Shown: positions 1-6,636 of the stretch, piece by piece
Position numbering within the stretch: the stretch's first letter is position 1
Layout of the letters: every line of letters starts with the position of its first letter
Assembly: GCA_018058125.1 (NCBI GenBank)
Contig: JAGPCH010000081.1
Coordinates: 1 to 6,868, forward strand
From: Ignavibacteria bacterium
Lineage (GTDB): Bacteria; Bacteroidota; Ignavibacteria; Tepidaquicellales; Tepidaquicellaceae
Length of the DNA stretch: 6,868 nucleotides
Direction of reading: 5' to 3'
Program-made: the position numbers and the translations under genes
The notes under the pieces: model-generated
What the model was told of the DNA's origin: nothing
Seen by the model: the letters and a program-made list of their open reading frames with translations, nothing else
Databases searched by the model: none

Positions 1-549
1 AGATTCTCTTGATATCTTATATTTTTCAGCAAGATTCTCAGCAGTTTCACCCATAGAATACGGATGAAACAATTTAGCAAGTTTAGGGTTCGTAAATCTC
101 CAGCCTATGGTTGTATCATACATTTCTGCATCCCTTCCAAACGGCGCTGAATTCTTTCCTACAACGAAAGGCGCTCTTGTCATAGATTCAGTACCACCGG
201 CAAGATAGCAATCCCCTTCTCCGTTTCTGATACCTCTCACTCCATCAACAAATGCCTGCATACCTGAAGCGCATAACCTGTTAACTGTACTTCCTCCGGT
301 AGAAACAGGAAGTCCGGCTAACAACAAACTCATTCGTGCAACATTCCTGTTCTCTTCACCGGCACCATTTGCATTTCCTAAAATAACATCTTCTATTTCT
401 TCGTAAGAAATATTTTTTTCATCAAAATTTCTCCTGACAATTTCCCGTATTAGAATTGATGCCATATCATCCGGTCTTACATTTTTCAATGCGCCAGTAT
501 GTTTTCCAACTGCTGTTCTTATTCCATCTATAATATATACTTCTTTCAT
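1..549 (-). CDS. Thiolase (acetyl-CoA C-acyltransferase family), N-terminal part, cut by window edge
   Basis: Thiolases join or cleave 3-oxoacyl-CoA and acetyl-CoA through a cysteine-bound acyl intermediate in the cytoplasm. I translated this frame by hand from the ATG at 547-549 on the minus strand; it stays open for 183 codons to the window edge, so roughly the C-terminal half of a ~390-400 residue enzyme is missing. The N-terminus MKEVYIIDGIRTAVGKHTGA is a typical thiolase start. The nucleophile lies in VNRLCASGMQAF, Cys93. The glycine-rich AGGTESMT at about 117-124 is the usual core motif. The later His and second Cys motifs lie outside the window. The VRPDDMAS segment and overall N-terminus remind me of the 3-oxoadipyl-CoA (PcaF/PaaJ) branch, but substrate cannot be assigned from this half. 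It is the third gene of a likely minus-strand operon, 42 bases after the secreted protein. No Shine-Dalgarno is visible, only an A/T-rich leader. Confidence 0.93.
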   Translation of the reverse strand, partial: MKEVYIIDGIRTAVGKHTGALKNVRPDDMASILIREIVRRNFDEKNISYEEIEDVILGNANGAGEENRNVARMSLLLAGLPVSTGGSTVNRLCASGMQAFVDGVRGIRNGEGDCYLAGGTESMTRAPFVVGKNSAPFGRDAEMYDTTIGWRFTNPKLAKLFHPYSMGETAENLAEKYKISRES

Positions 550-591
550 TTTTAATATTTTATTTTAATTTTTAATAACCCAGAATATTTC

Positions 592-1221
592 TTATTTACA
601 ATATCCCTTATAATTAATCATATAGTCATAAATTACTTTCCGGGCATCTTCTCTCATATCCATATTAAGATCATCATTTAAATATACTTTATTTACCTGC
701 TGCCAGGCTTTACAAAAATCGGTGTCCATTGCTTTCTGAGCTTTCACCAATCTGTAAATTAAATTTACTGTATAACTTTTGCTGTTACTTTGCTGGGCCA
801 TTTTCAGATAGTTCAATGCATAATCCGGATCCGAATAGTTATCCATTGCATGAAGATATCCAAGGACAAAGGCTTCATCCGTGCTTGCCGCTATCATGTC
901 ATCGCTTATGACATATGAGTTATATATTATCATAGTGTATTCTCTAGCATTATTTTTCCCGTTAATGTCCCATCCGAGCGCATTAATGACTGCTGCTTTA
1001 ATATCAATCGGGTTATTAACATTGTGAAGATAATTCGCAATTTCTCTGTTGATAGTTCCCATTTGTTCAGCCTGTAAAACAATATCGATATCAGTATATT
1101 TTTCATGGAACGGAGTTGATGTCAGAGGAGAATCCGCAAGCAGAGCATTCGGAATAAAAAGAAAAGCAAAGCAGAAATAAATTATTATTTCTTTCATAAC
1201 ATTTGATAAATTTATTTTCAT
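592..1221 (-). CDS. Unrecognised secreted protein, 209 aa
   Basis: I do not recognise a family. Residues about 9-29 form a hydrophobic signal sequence (core IIIYFCFAFLFIPNALLA) with a probable signal peptidase I site after ALLA, so the mature protein of about 180 residues should be periplasmic or exported. There is no lipobox. The mature part looks mostly alpha-helical, with an alternating hydrophobic pattern around 115-165 (AFVLGYLHAM, YALNYLKMAQ, NLIYRLVKAQ) that resembles TPR/Sel1-type helix pairs without a clear consensus. Two late cysteines, Cys170 and Cys208, could form a disulfide. Two starts are possible: ATG at 1219-1221, or Met9 at 1195-1197, which gives a more usual signal peptide length; neither has a Shine-Dalgarno. 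It sits 12 bases after the OB-fold gene and 42 before the thiolase, probably co-transcribed. A short plus-strand frame inside it is a shadow. Confidence 0.72.
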   Translation of the reverse strand: MKINLSNVMKEIIIYFCFAFLFIPNALLADSPLTSTPFHEKYTDIDIVLQAEQMGTINREIANYLHNVNNPIDIKAAVINALGWDINGKNNAREYTMIIYNSYVISDDMIAASTDEAFVLGYLHAMDNYSDPDYALNYLKMAQQSNSKSYTVNLIYRLVKAQKAMDTDFCKAWQQVNKVYLNDDLNMDMREDARKVIYDYMINYKGYCK

Positions 1222-1233
1222 TAAAGGATTATA

Positions 1234-1584
1234 TTAGAAAGGATATTCTTCATCAGGTGAAGATTCAGGCGGTGCTTCATCCTGACTAATGTTATTCTGA
1301 CTATCTCCGGCACTTTGAATCTTCCATGCAGAAAGACTTGTAAAATATGTTTTTTCTCCCTGCTTGTTTGTCCAGGGTTTTCCTCTCAGATCAAACTGCA
1401 CGTCAATAAAATCCCCAATTTTGAATCCATCTATAGCATCACAGTTATTCTGAGTAAGTTCAAATTTTATAAACTGAGGGTATTTTTCATTCTCAGCATA
1501 TTCAACTACAAATTCCCTTTTCTTAAAAGAATCAGTAATTTGTTTTGCTTCGTAAATCTCAATTAATTTACCTTTTATGTTCAT
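1234..1584 (-). CDS. DUF3127-type OB-fold protein with SSB-like acidic tail
   Basis: A 116-residue cytoplasmic protein. Residues 1-90 show the pattern I associate with DUF3127, a small OB-fold family frequent in Bacteroidota: MNIKGKLIEIYEAKQ, then KKREFVVEYAE, QFIKFELTQNN, then a turn GFKIGDFIDVQFDLRGKPW and a closing strand TYFTSLSAWKI. Residues 91-116 are a disordered acidic tail rich in Ser, Gln, Asp, Glu and Pro ending SSPDEEYPF. This resembles the C-terminal tip of bacterial SSB, acidic residues followed by Pro-Phe, which binds repair and replication partners. The frame could extend 20 codons upstream to 1644, but the added residues do not fit the family, and a TATAAT hexamer overlaps that upstream ATG, so I chose the ATG at 1582-1584. 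It is probably the first gene of the minus-strand operon. A role in single-stranded nucleic-acid binding is inference from the fold. Confidence 0.82.
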   Translation of the reverse strand: MNIKGKLIEIYEAKQITDSFKKREFVVEYAENEKYPQFIKFELTQNNCDAIDGFKIGDFIDVQFDLRGKPWTNKQGEKTYFTSLSAWKIQSAGDSQNNISQDEAPPESSPDEEYPF

Positions 1585-1642
1585 TATATAATTTTGGTTT
1601 AATTTTGCTAAAATTAATCTTATCATAAGAAATTTACAATTC

Positions 1643-1648
1643 ATTATA
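1643..1648 (-). promoter_or_regulatory. Candidate -10 box for the OB-fold gene operon
   Basis: The minus strand reads TATAAT here, about 59 bases before the chosen start at 1584. No matching -35 hexamer stands at a normal distance, so the call rests on the -10 alone in A+T-rich DNA. The hexamer overlaps the upstream ATG at 1642-1644, which argues against translation from that ATG. Confidence 0.28.
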
Positions 1649-1751
1649 AGTATAAACTTTATTTTTTGTTTGAATCCTACATAAGCTTTGATTATAATTT
1701 TTATTTATTACCGGATTAGTATATTTTTGAACAGATCAGAATAATTTACAT

Positions 1752-1780
1752 TTGAATCAAAAACTTTTAATAATTAAATT
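1752..1780 (+). promoter_or_regulatory. Candidate promoter for the four-helix membrane protein
   Basis: TTGAAT at 1752-1757 and TAAATT at 1775-1780 are separated by 17 bases, each matching four of six positions of the sigma-70-type consensus. Transcription would begin near 1787, giving a leader of about 20 bases that contains the ribosome binding site. In DNA this rich in A+T such matches arise by chance easily. Confidence 0.33.
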
Positions 1781-1791
1781 AGCTAAAAACT

Positions 1792-1798
1792 AAAGGAG
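1792..1798 (+). promoter_or_regulatory. Strong Shine-Dalgarno AAAGGAG
   Basis: AAAGGAG ends 8 bases before the ATG at 1807-1809 (11 before the second in-frame ATG at 1810). It is the only convincing Shine-Dalgarno in the window, and it fixes the start of the downstream gene to one of these two adjacent ATG codons. Confidence 0.8.
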
Positions 1799-1806
1799 TT
1801 TTTCTA

Positions 1807-2358
1807 ATGATGAATGCAGCACATCTACATCTGGTATTAAATCACTTCCCTGTAATAGGTTCGGCAATTGCAATATTTGTTTTGATAATAGGCATATTAA
1901 AAAAAAGTGACGATATAAAAAAGACAGGGGCAATGATAATTTTGCTTACTTCTCTGATAACCATACCTGTTTATTTTTCGGGTGAAGATGCACAGGCAAT
2001 GATAGAAGGAAATTTTGATGATGTCGATGAAGAGTTTATAGAGCCTCATGAAGATTTTGCCTTTTACAGTTTTATCGCGATGGATATTGCCGGACTACTT
2101 GCACTTGCTTCCCTTCTCAGATTCAGAAACCAAAATTCATTTCCGAATTCAGTAACATATACTCTTCTTATACTTTTGATAATTGTGAACGGAATGATGG
2201 CATACACTGCAAATCTGGGTGGAAAGATACATCATCCTGAAATTCGCGAGGATAAACTCCCCTGGGAATCTACAGCCAATTCCGGCAGAGATAATAATAA
2301 TGATAATAAAAGCGGGAAGGAAAATGAGAAAGATGAAAATGAAAAAGAAGATGATTGA
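1807..2358 (+). CDS. Four-helix membrane protein with conserved-looking histidines (DUF2231-like)
   Basis: A 183-residue inner-membrane protein. Four hydrophobic segments can be seen at about residues 13-31, 40-57, 83-104 and 116-134. The N-terminus HLHLVLNHFPVIG and the histidines after helix 2 (EPHEDF, His81) and helix 4 (GGKIHHPEIR, His142 and His143) lie near membrane edges. The HFP motif and layout recall DUF2231-like proteins of Bacteroidota, in which such histidines could bind heme or metal; this function is inference and I cannot confirm the family. Residues about 150-183 are a low-complexity hydrophilic tail of Asn, Asp, Lys and Glu. The start follows a strong AAAGGAG, and the first codons are ATG ATG, so Met1 or Met2 may be used. 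The gene stands alone between a divergent operon and the convergent rluD. Frames overlapping its 3' half on both strands are shadows. Confidence 0.85.
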   Translation: MMNAAHLHLVLNHFPVIGSAIAIFVLIIGILKKSDDIKKTGAMIILLTSLITIPVYFSGEDAQAMIEGNFDDVDEEFIEPHEDFAFYSFIAMDIAGLLALASLLRFRNQNSFPNSVTYTLLILLIIVNGMMAYTANLGGKIHHPEIREDKLPWESTANSGRDNNNDNKSGKENEKDENEKEDD

Positions 2359-2406
2359 GGATACTTCTTTTGAAAATAAATCTGACATTATTTCCCAGAA
2401 TAATTT

Positions 2407-3384
2407 TCAAATTTTAGCTAAAACTGATTGAATATCTTCAGGAAGTTCTGATTCGAAAAGCATTTCCTCTTTAGTTACAGGATGTATAAATCCAAGCAAT
2501 CTTGCATGAAGCGCCTGTCTTGGCATTAATTCTAATAGATTCTTTATTTGCGCTTTAATATTTGAAGTCAGATTTACCGAATGCGGTTCTCGTCCTCCAT
2601 AAGTTTCATCTCCGAAAACCGGATGACCTTTATGCGCCATATGAACTCTTATCTGATGAGTTCTTCCTGTTTGCAAATTAAGTTTGATCAATGACATAAA
2701 TTCAAATTCTTTTAAGACTTCAAATTTAGTAATTGCAATTTTTCCGGTTTCATCATTATCCTTTAATACTGCCACTTTTTTTCTATCCCGCTTGTCCCTT
2801 CCAAGTCTGTTATTAATCTCACCTTTTTTAATTTTTAGTTTTCCCCAGATAAGAGCATTATATTCGCGTTGAATTGTATGTTTAAAAAACTGTTCAGAAA
2901 GTTTTCTGTGAGTAATTTCATCTTTAGCTACAACAATTAAACCTGATGTGTCTTTATCCAGCCGGTGAACAATTCCGGCTCTCTCGAAACCATTGAGACT
3001 GGAAAGAGAATCTTTTTTTTGTGTGGCATAATACATGATAGCATTAACGAGTGTACCGCTGTAATTTTTATAAGCAGGATGAACTACCATACCCGGCGGT
3101 TTATTAATTATCATTAAGTAATCATCTTCAAATACTATATTAAGAGGAATATTTTCAGCAACAACTTCCTGTTTATCAGGATACTCAAGTTCGATTTCAA
3201 TTTCATCACCCGGTTTTACCAGGTAATTTGATTTAACAAGATCTCCATTGACGGAAACGTAACCAAGGTTAATAGCTTTCTGCACTTTGGTTCTGGAGGC
3301 ATTTTCGATAAAATTGGCGATATACTTGTCAATTCTTTGTTTTGATAAAATCTGAGGGACTAATAATGTATAATTTTTTTCCAT
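2407..3384 (-). CDS. rluD: RluD-family 23S rRNA pseudouridine synthase
   Basis: Converts uridines to pseudouridine in large-subunit rRNA; E. coli RluD acts on helix 69 (U1911, U1915, U1917). From the ATG at 3382-3384 the product is 325 residues, close to the 326 of E. coli RluD. An S4 RNA-binding domain covers about residues 17-65 (QRIDKYIANF, then GYVSVNGDLVKSNYLVKPGD). The catalytic domain follows: INKPPGMVVHP at about 93-103, the catalytic loop GIVHRLDKDTSGL with nucleophile Asp143, and GRTHQIRVHMAHKGHPVFGD near 240-259. QALHARLLGFIHP near the end is also typical. The frame is open 11 codons further, to 3417, but those residues are not family-like and lie in an inverted repeat, so I prefer 3384. 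It is convergent with the membrane-protein gene (48 bases between stops) and divergent from the transglycosylase. RluA or RluC specificity cannot be fully excluded. Confidence 0.95.
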   Translation of the reverse strand: MEKNYTLLVPQILSKQRIDKYIANFIENASRTKVQKAINLGYVSVNGDLVKSNYLVKPGDEIEIELEYPDKQEVVAENIPLNIVFEDDYLMIINKPPGMVVHPAYKNYSGTLVNAIMYYATQKKDSLSSLNGFERAGIVHRLDKDTSGLIVVAKDEITHRKLSEQFFKHTIQREYNALIWGKLKIKKGEINNRLGRDKRDRKKVAVLKDNDETGKIAITKFEVLKEFEFMSLIKLNLQTGRTHQIRVHMAHKGHPVFGDETYGGREPHSVNLTSNIKAQIKNLLELMPRQALHARLLGFIHPVTKEEMLFESELPEDIQSVLAKI

Positions 3385-3392
3385 GCTAAAAT

Positions 3393-3455
3393 AAGTGTGG
3401 CACATTTGAATTTTCACTTAATAAAAAGACTTTACAAATAAAATGTGCCACACTT
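3393..3455. repeat. Perfect 15-bp inverted repeat in front of rluD
   Basis: The left arm AAGTGTGGCACATTT (3393-3407) is the exact reverse complement of the right arm AAATGTGCCACACTT (3441-3455), with a 33-base A+T-rich spacer. Pairing stops at both ends (3392/3456 and 3408/3440 do not pair). Each arm holds a small palindrome, TGTG-S-CACA, with centres at 3400 and 3448, 48 bp apart. The repeat ends 8 bases before the rluD ATG, so in an rluD transcript starting upstream it would form a 15-bp hairpin next to the start codon. As DNA it could instead be a pair of operator sites for one dimeric regulator serving rluD, the transglycosylase, or both. The flanks show no target-site duplication that would mark an inserted element. 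Confidence 0.85.
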
Positions 3456-3567
3456 CATTGTTTACTGTAATTTAACTAAAGTTTTTTTATTTTAAACGTA
3501 TCTAAGATATAACTTTACTAAGCAACATTTAAGTTATTTATTTTTATGAACTATAAATATTCGAATT

Positions 3568-6189
3568 ATGGAAATAAAATTATTAAAAAACATGCCTAAT
3601 TTAAATAATAAGCGGAATATAATTTCACTTATTATTTTTTCTTTTGTATTAATTTCTTTCTCACAATTCATGTCAGGTTGTAGCGGATCAGATGAAGTTG
3701 AAATTACTCAAAGAGAAAAAGATTCAATCGCGACTTATGTCATCTTACAAAAATCATTTTCTTTATACAGCAGTGCATTAAAACATAATCAGAATTCCGA
3801 AACAGAAAAAGCCCGTGAATCATTTGAGAATTCTTTAAAGTATCTAAATGAGATTGATGACCAATTGATCAATCAGGGTGAAAATTATTTTTGGAAACAG
3901 GATTACAATGAACTTGCAAAGAGCATAGTTGAAGATTATCTGATCACACAACCTGAAGTCAGCCAGAATAGTCTGGTATTTGTTTTTGCTACAAGAGTTC
4001 CGGTAAGTTATGAAAAAGTAGAGGAAGTAATTAAAGAAACAGGAATTGAACCGCTTCCGGATGGCAGCGATGTCCCTCTTGTCATGAATTCCGCTGTTGA
4101 ACAGTATATCGAATTTTTTTCAAATACAGAAAGAGGCAGAAGTTTTGTTGATAAATGTCTTTACCGTTCAGGTAAATTTTTCCCTTTAATGAGAAAGATT
4201 CTTAAGTTAAATAATGCTCCGGAAGAACTAATATATTTATCTGTTCAGGAATCCGGCTTAAATCCAACCATCGTTTCAAGAGCAGGTGCAGTTGGACTAT
4301 GGCAATTCATGCCTGCCACAGGAAACTCTTACGGATTATACAATGATGGATATCGTGATGACAGAAGGGATTTTGAAAAATCTACTGATGCTGCAGCTCA
4401 TTTGCTTAAAGATCTTTATAAATCATTTGATGACTGGTATCTTGCTTTCTGCGGATACAATGCAGGTCCGGGAAGAGTAAAAAGTGCAATTCGTAAAAGT
4501 GGCTCCCGGGATTTCTGGAGTCTGAGAGGTTATTTGCCGGGCGAAACAAAGAATTATGTTCCTTCCATTATTGCATTATCTTATGTTTTCAGAGATCCGG
4601 AAGCATATGGTTTTAAAGACATAGAATACGGAACACCTATTTCTTATGACAGGGTGAACATTGAATCCAGTATTACTTTACAGGAAGTAGCTTCACTTAG
4701 TGAAACCGACATTGAGACAATCAGAGATCTTAATCCTGAAATCCTTAACGATGAAATTCCATTATATGAAACTCCATATCAGTTGAGGATTCCTAATAAC
4801 TCTTTTGAAATATTTAGCGCTAATTTTGAAAAATCAAACAGTGTTGATAAAAGCAGTGGATTTAAACCTCAGTATGCCGGGACAGAAGTAACCGGTTATA
4901 CCAGCACTACCGGTTTAACATATTACAAAGTTCAGAATTATAATCCCGGAGATGTAAAAACCATTGGGAGCACTTCAGGTAGAAAATTAGTTTCTCATGA
5001 AATTGAAAGGAAACAACCGCTCGAAGCAATAGCGGTGTATTTTGATGTAAGACCAACCGATATCAGATTATGGAACAATCTGTCATATGGTTCATTACTG
5101 AAGAAAAAACAAAAACTTAATATTTATCTGTCTGAAAAAAGCTATAAGAAACTGTATGGGAAAAATAATCCCGGAGACAGCGAATTAAAAAATTCAGATC
5201 TTTCAGTTAATGATATTTCAGCAGTTAATATAAATGATTCAAAAAAAAATGATAGCGCTATTGAGATCATTGAAGTAGAAAAAACAGATAAGAGCAGTAC
5301 TGTTAAAACACTGAATGAAAACGGAAAAGAAAAAAACATAAAGGAGAAGGAAATTGTGAAAACAGAGGTTTCAACCTCACCGCCAATTGATTACACTGAT
5401 AAGAGCCGTGAGACTGAAACCTATGTCACATATGATTCGGAGACGAATTCCGATGATTCTTCTGAAAAAACTATTTCTGATCTTGTAAAATCTTCCAACA
5501 ATACAAACGTAACTAAGACCGAAACATATACTGAAACAAAAACTGAAACAAATACTGAACCTGTAACAGATAATGAAACTCAAACAGAATATGAATATGT
5601 TGAGGTTGAAGTTGAGGAGACTCAGCCAACAATAGTAACAGAAGTTAAGAAAACCGGTTATGATAACAGTTCTAAAGTTTCAACTTATACAGTTTCAACC
5701 GGTGACAACCTTTCCTATATAGCGGGTAAATTTAATGTCAATGTCAGCGATCTGATAGAATGGAATGATCTTGAATCCGATAAAATATTGGTCGGACAAA
5801 AATTGAAAGTGAAAAGCATCGGAAATTCAACTTCAGTTCATGTTGTAAAATCGGGAGAAAACTTAACTTCAATTGCCGATAATTACGGTATGTCTTTATC
5901 ACAGATTAAAGATTTAAATAACTTAAGCGAAGACAAGATCTTGATAGGACAGAAATTGAAAGTTAATGGAAGATCTACAAATACTTCCTCTTCTAACAGT
6001 AACTCATCAAGAAAGTCGTGTACTGTAAGTAAAGGTGAAACACTTGCTTCAATTGCAGACAAATATAATATCTCTGTTTCAGAACTTAAGAAGTGGAATA
6101 ATTTAAGTTCGGATATGATAATGGTAGGTCAGGTTTTGAAATTGTATGATGACGGCAAGAGTAAAAAAGTACGCAGAAAGAAAAATTAA
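3568..6189 (+). CDS. mltD: MltD-like lipoprotein lytic transglycosylase with LysM repeats
   Basis: Cleaves peptidoglycan glycan strands, forming 1,6-anhydro-MurNAc ends; probably anchored in the outer membrane. An 873-residue protein, far longer than E. coli MltD (about 450). Residues 17-37 are hydrophobic and end in a lipobox FMSG-C with lipidated Cys38. A helical N-terminal region (about 45-200) follows. The SLT catalytic domain spans about 205-340, with catalytic Glu228 in SVQESGLNP, then [25 protein letters not shown] and [12 protein letters not shown]. Two degenerate LysM-like segments lie near 364-409 and 474-521. A Ser/Thr/Glu/Lys-rich linker (about 522-704) leads to three good LysM domains (706-749, 757-799, 817-860) that should bind peptidoglycan, and a basic tail SKKVRRKKN. 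Start: ATG at 3568 or Met9 (3592); neither has a Shine-Dalgarno. Several shadow frames inside are ignored. No clear promoter is visible in 3456-3567. Confidence 0.93.
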   Translation: MEIKLLKNMPNLNNKRNIISLIIFSFVLISFSQFMSGCSGSDEVEITQREKDSIATYVILQKSFSLYSSALKHNQNSETEKARESFENSLKYLNEIDDQLINQGENYFWKQDYNELAKSIVEDYLITQPEVSQNSLVFVFATRVPVSYEKVEEVIKETGIEPLPDGSDVPLVMNSAVEQYIEFFSNTERGRSFVDKCLYRSGKFFPLMRKILKLNNAPEELIYLSVQESGLNPTIVSRAGAVGLWQFMPATGNSYGLYNDGYRDDRRDFEKSTDAAAHLLKDLYKSFDDWYLAFCGYNAGPGRVKSAIRKSGSRDFWSLRGYLPGETKNYVPSIIALSYVFRDPEAYGFKDIEYGTPISYDRVNIESSITLQEVASLSETDIETIRDLNPEILNDEIPLYETPYQLRIPNNSFEIFSANFEKSNSVDKSSGFKPQYAGTEVTGYTSTTGLTYYKVQNYNPGDVKTIGSTSGRKLVSHEIERKQPLEAIAVYFDVRPTDIRLWNNLSYGSLLKKKQKLNIYLSEKSYKKLYGKNNPGDSELKNSDLSVNDISAVNINDSKKNDSAIEIIEVEKTDKSSTVKTLNENGKEKNIKEKEIVKTEVSTSPPIDYTDKSRETETYVTYDSETNSDDSSEKTISDLVKSSNNTNVTKTETYTETKTETNTEPVTDNETQTEYEYVEVEVEETQPTIVTEVKKTGYDNSSKVSTYTVSTGDNLSYIAGKFNVNVSDLIEWNDLESDKILVGQKLKVKSIGNSTSVHVVKSGENLTSIADNYGMSLSQIKDLNNLSEDKILIGQKLKVNGRSTNTSSSNSNSSRKSCTVSKGETLASIADKYNISVSELKKWNNLSSDMIMVGQVLKLYDDGKSKKVRRKKN
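5518..5559 (+). repeat. Short Thr-Glu repeats in the transglycosylase linker
   Basis: Residues 651-664 read [14 protein letters not shown], imperfect four-residue units encoded by repeated ACTGAAAC-like stretches. They lie in the low-complexity linker before the LysM block. Repeats of this kind can change copy number by slippage, and units of 12 bases would keep the frame. Confidence 0.6.
5683..6147 (+). repeat. Three tandem LysM domains encoded at the 3' end of mltD
   Basis: Three units of about 44 residues share the pattern of a hydrophobic-x-V opening, S/T-x-G-(D/E)-x-L, S-x-I-A, a small helix ending W/L-N-(D/N)-L and the closing (V/I)-G-Q-x-L-K-(V/L). They start [33 protein letters not shown] and [16 protein letters not shown]. 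The linkers between them are Ser/Thr/Asn-rich (about 7 and 17 residues). The units have diverged from each other, which points to an old duplication. Confidence 0.9.
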
Positions 6190-6197
6190 AAACAGGA

Positions 6198-6226
6198 TTG
6201 AAAGAAAATATATTTAAGAGTATATT
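6198..6226 (+). promoter_or_regulatory. Candidate promoter of tRNA-Thr
   Basis: TTGAAA at 6198-6203 and TATATT at 6221-6226 are exactly 17 bases apart, each matching five of six positions of the sigma-70-type consensus. Transcription would start near 6233, about 10 bases before the mature tRNA end at 6244. This is the best promoter-like sequence in the window and it lies in the only gap before the tRNA gene. It is not of the TAnnTTTG type known from Bacteroidia. Confidence 0.5.
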
Positions 6227-6243
6227 GCGTATCTAAAAAATCT

Positions 6244-6316
6244 GCTGGCATAGCTCAATTGGTAGAGCAGCTGATTTGTAATCAGCAGGTTGGGGGTTCA
6301 AGTCCCTCTGCCAGCT
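6244..6316 (+). tRNA. trnT: tRNA-Thr (anticodon TGT)
   Basis: A full cloverleaf can be drawn. The acceptor stem is GCTGGCA (6244-6250) with TGCCAGC (6309-6315), seven perfect pairs. The D arm is GCTC/GAGC with loop AATTGGTA. The anticodon stem GCTGA/TCAGC (6270-6274, 6282-6286) closes the loop TTTGTAA, so the anticodon at 6277-6279 is TGT, reading ACA threonine codons. The variable loop is five bases (AGGTT). The T arm is GGGGG/CCCTC, with one G-T pair, and loop TTCAAGT. The discriminator base is T6316, and the following CAG shows that the CCA end is not encoded. It lies 54 bases after mltD on the same strand, with its own candidate promoter and a terminator directly downstream. Confidence 0.97.
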
Positions 6317-6323
6317 CAGATTA

Positions 6324-6360
6324 AAACCCTTGCAAACGCAATGTTTGTAAGGGTTTCTTG
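6324..6360 (+). terminator. Strong hairpin terminator after tRNA-Thr
   Basis: AAACCCTTGCAAAC (6324-6337) pairs with GTTTGTAAGGGTTT (6343-6356) through 14 consecutive pairs, one of them G-T, around the five-base loop GCAAT. The 3' side runs into TTTCTT. The T tract is short, but the position 7 bases after the tRNA and the stem length make an intrinsic terminator the simplest reading. It would end transcription of the tRNA and of any read-through from mltD. Confidence 0.7.
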
Positions 6361-6636
6361 CATATAGACGCAAGTTTCTCGCCGGCATAAGAAAAGGACT
6401 GTTTAGTGGATTTACTAATGATCACTAAAGATTTTTCTAATGACTTTTAAGGAAAGACCTGTTTTATTTTTAAACAAAAGTCCCGGAAAAAAAAATCAGG
6501 TTCGCTAATACCATTAAACTTTAACGGGATATTGTGAATAGTTAAAATCTGTCATATAGCGATTTGAAATTTTAGTATATACAAAAACAACAAACCTTCC
6601 ATCACAAATCAAATTAAACTTTTAAAAGATCTTGCT
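6361..6636. other. Gene-free stretch between tRNA terminator and recombinase relic
   Basis: With the terminator, this makes 320 bases after the tRNA without a gene. I found no open frame with coding character on either strand and no second copy of the tRNA 3' end. A small 7-bp inverted repeat, TTTAGTG (6402-6408) with CACTAAA (6423-6429), is present but weak. Given the relic on its right, it is probably degraded DNA left from an integrated element. Confidence 0.5.

Noticed and set aside
1585..1644. Extension of the OB-fold gene by 20 codons to the ATG at 1644
   Set aside because: The extra residues are not family-like, and a TATAAT hexamer overlaps that ATG; the shorter start gives a normal family N-terminus.
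2387..2404. ATTATT/AATAAT hairpin between the convergent stops as a bidirectional terminator
   Set aside because: Only six A-T pairs with a six-base loop; too weak in A+T-rich DNA, although the location would suit a terminator.
2149..2431. Frames on both strands overlapping the end of the membrane-protein gene
   Set aside because: They are low-complexity shadows of the Asn/Lys/Glu-rich tail without starts or motifs.
3393..3455. Inverted repeat as a sigma-54 promoter (TGGCAC is present in both orientations)
   Set aside because: No GC-containing -12 element at the required spacing on either strand.
3393..3455. Inverted repeat as an invertible promoter switch or miniature transposon
   Set aside because: The 33-bp spacer is very short for recombinase inversion, no target duplication flanks it, and no recombinase gene is adjacent.
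3546..3599. 17-codon upstream frame ([17 protein letters not shown]) overlapping the mltD start, possible leader peptide
   Set aside because: No Shine-Dalgarno, no regulatory motif or codon run, and such short frames are expected by chance.
6402..6429. TTTAGTG/CACTAAA inverted repeat after the tRNA
   Set aside because: Seven pairs with a 14-base loop, no associated gene or T tract in a fitting place; probably chance.
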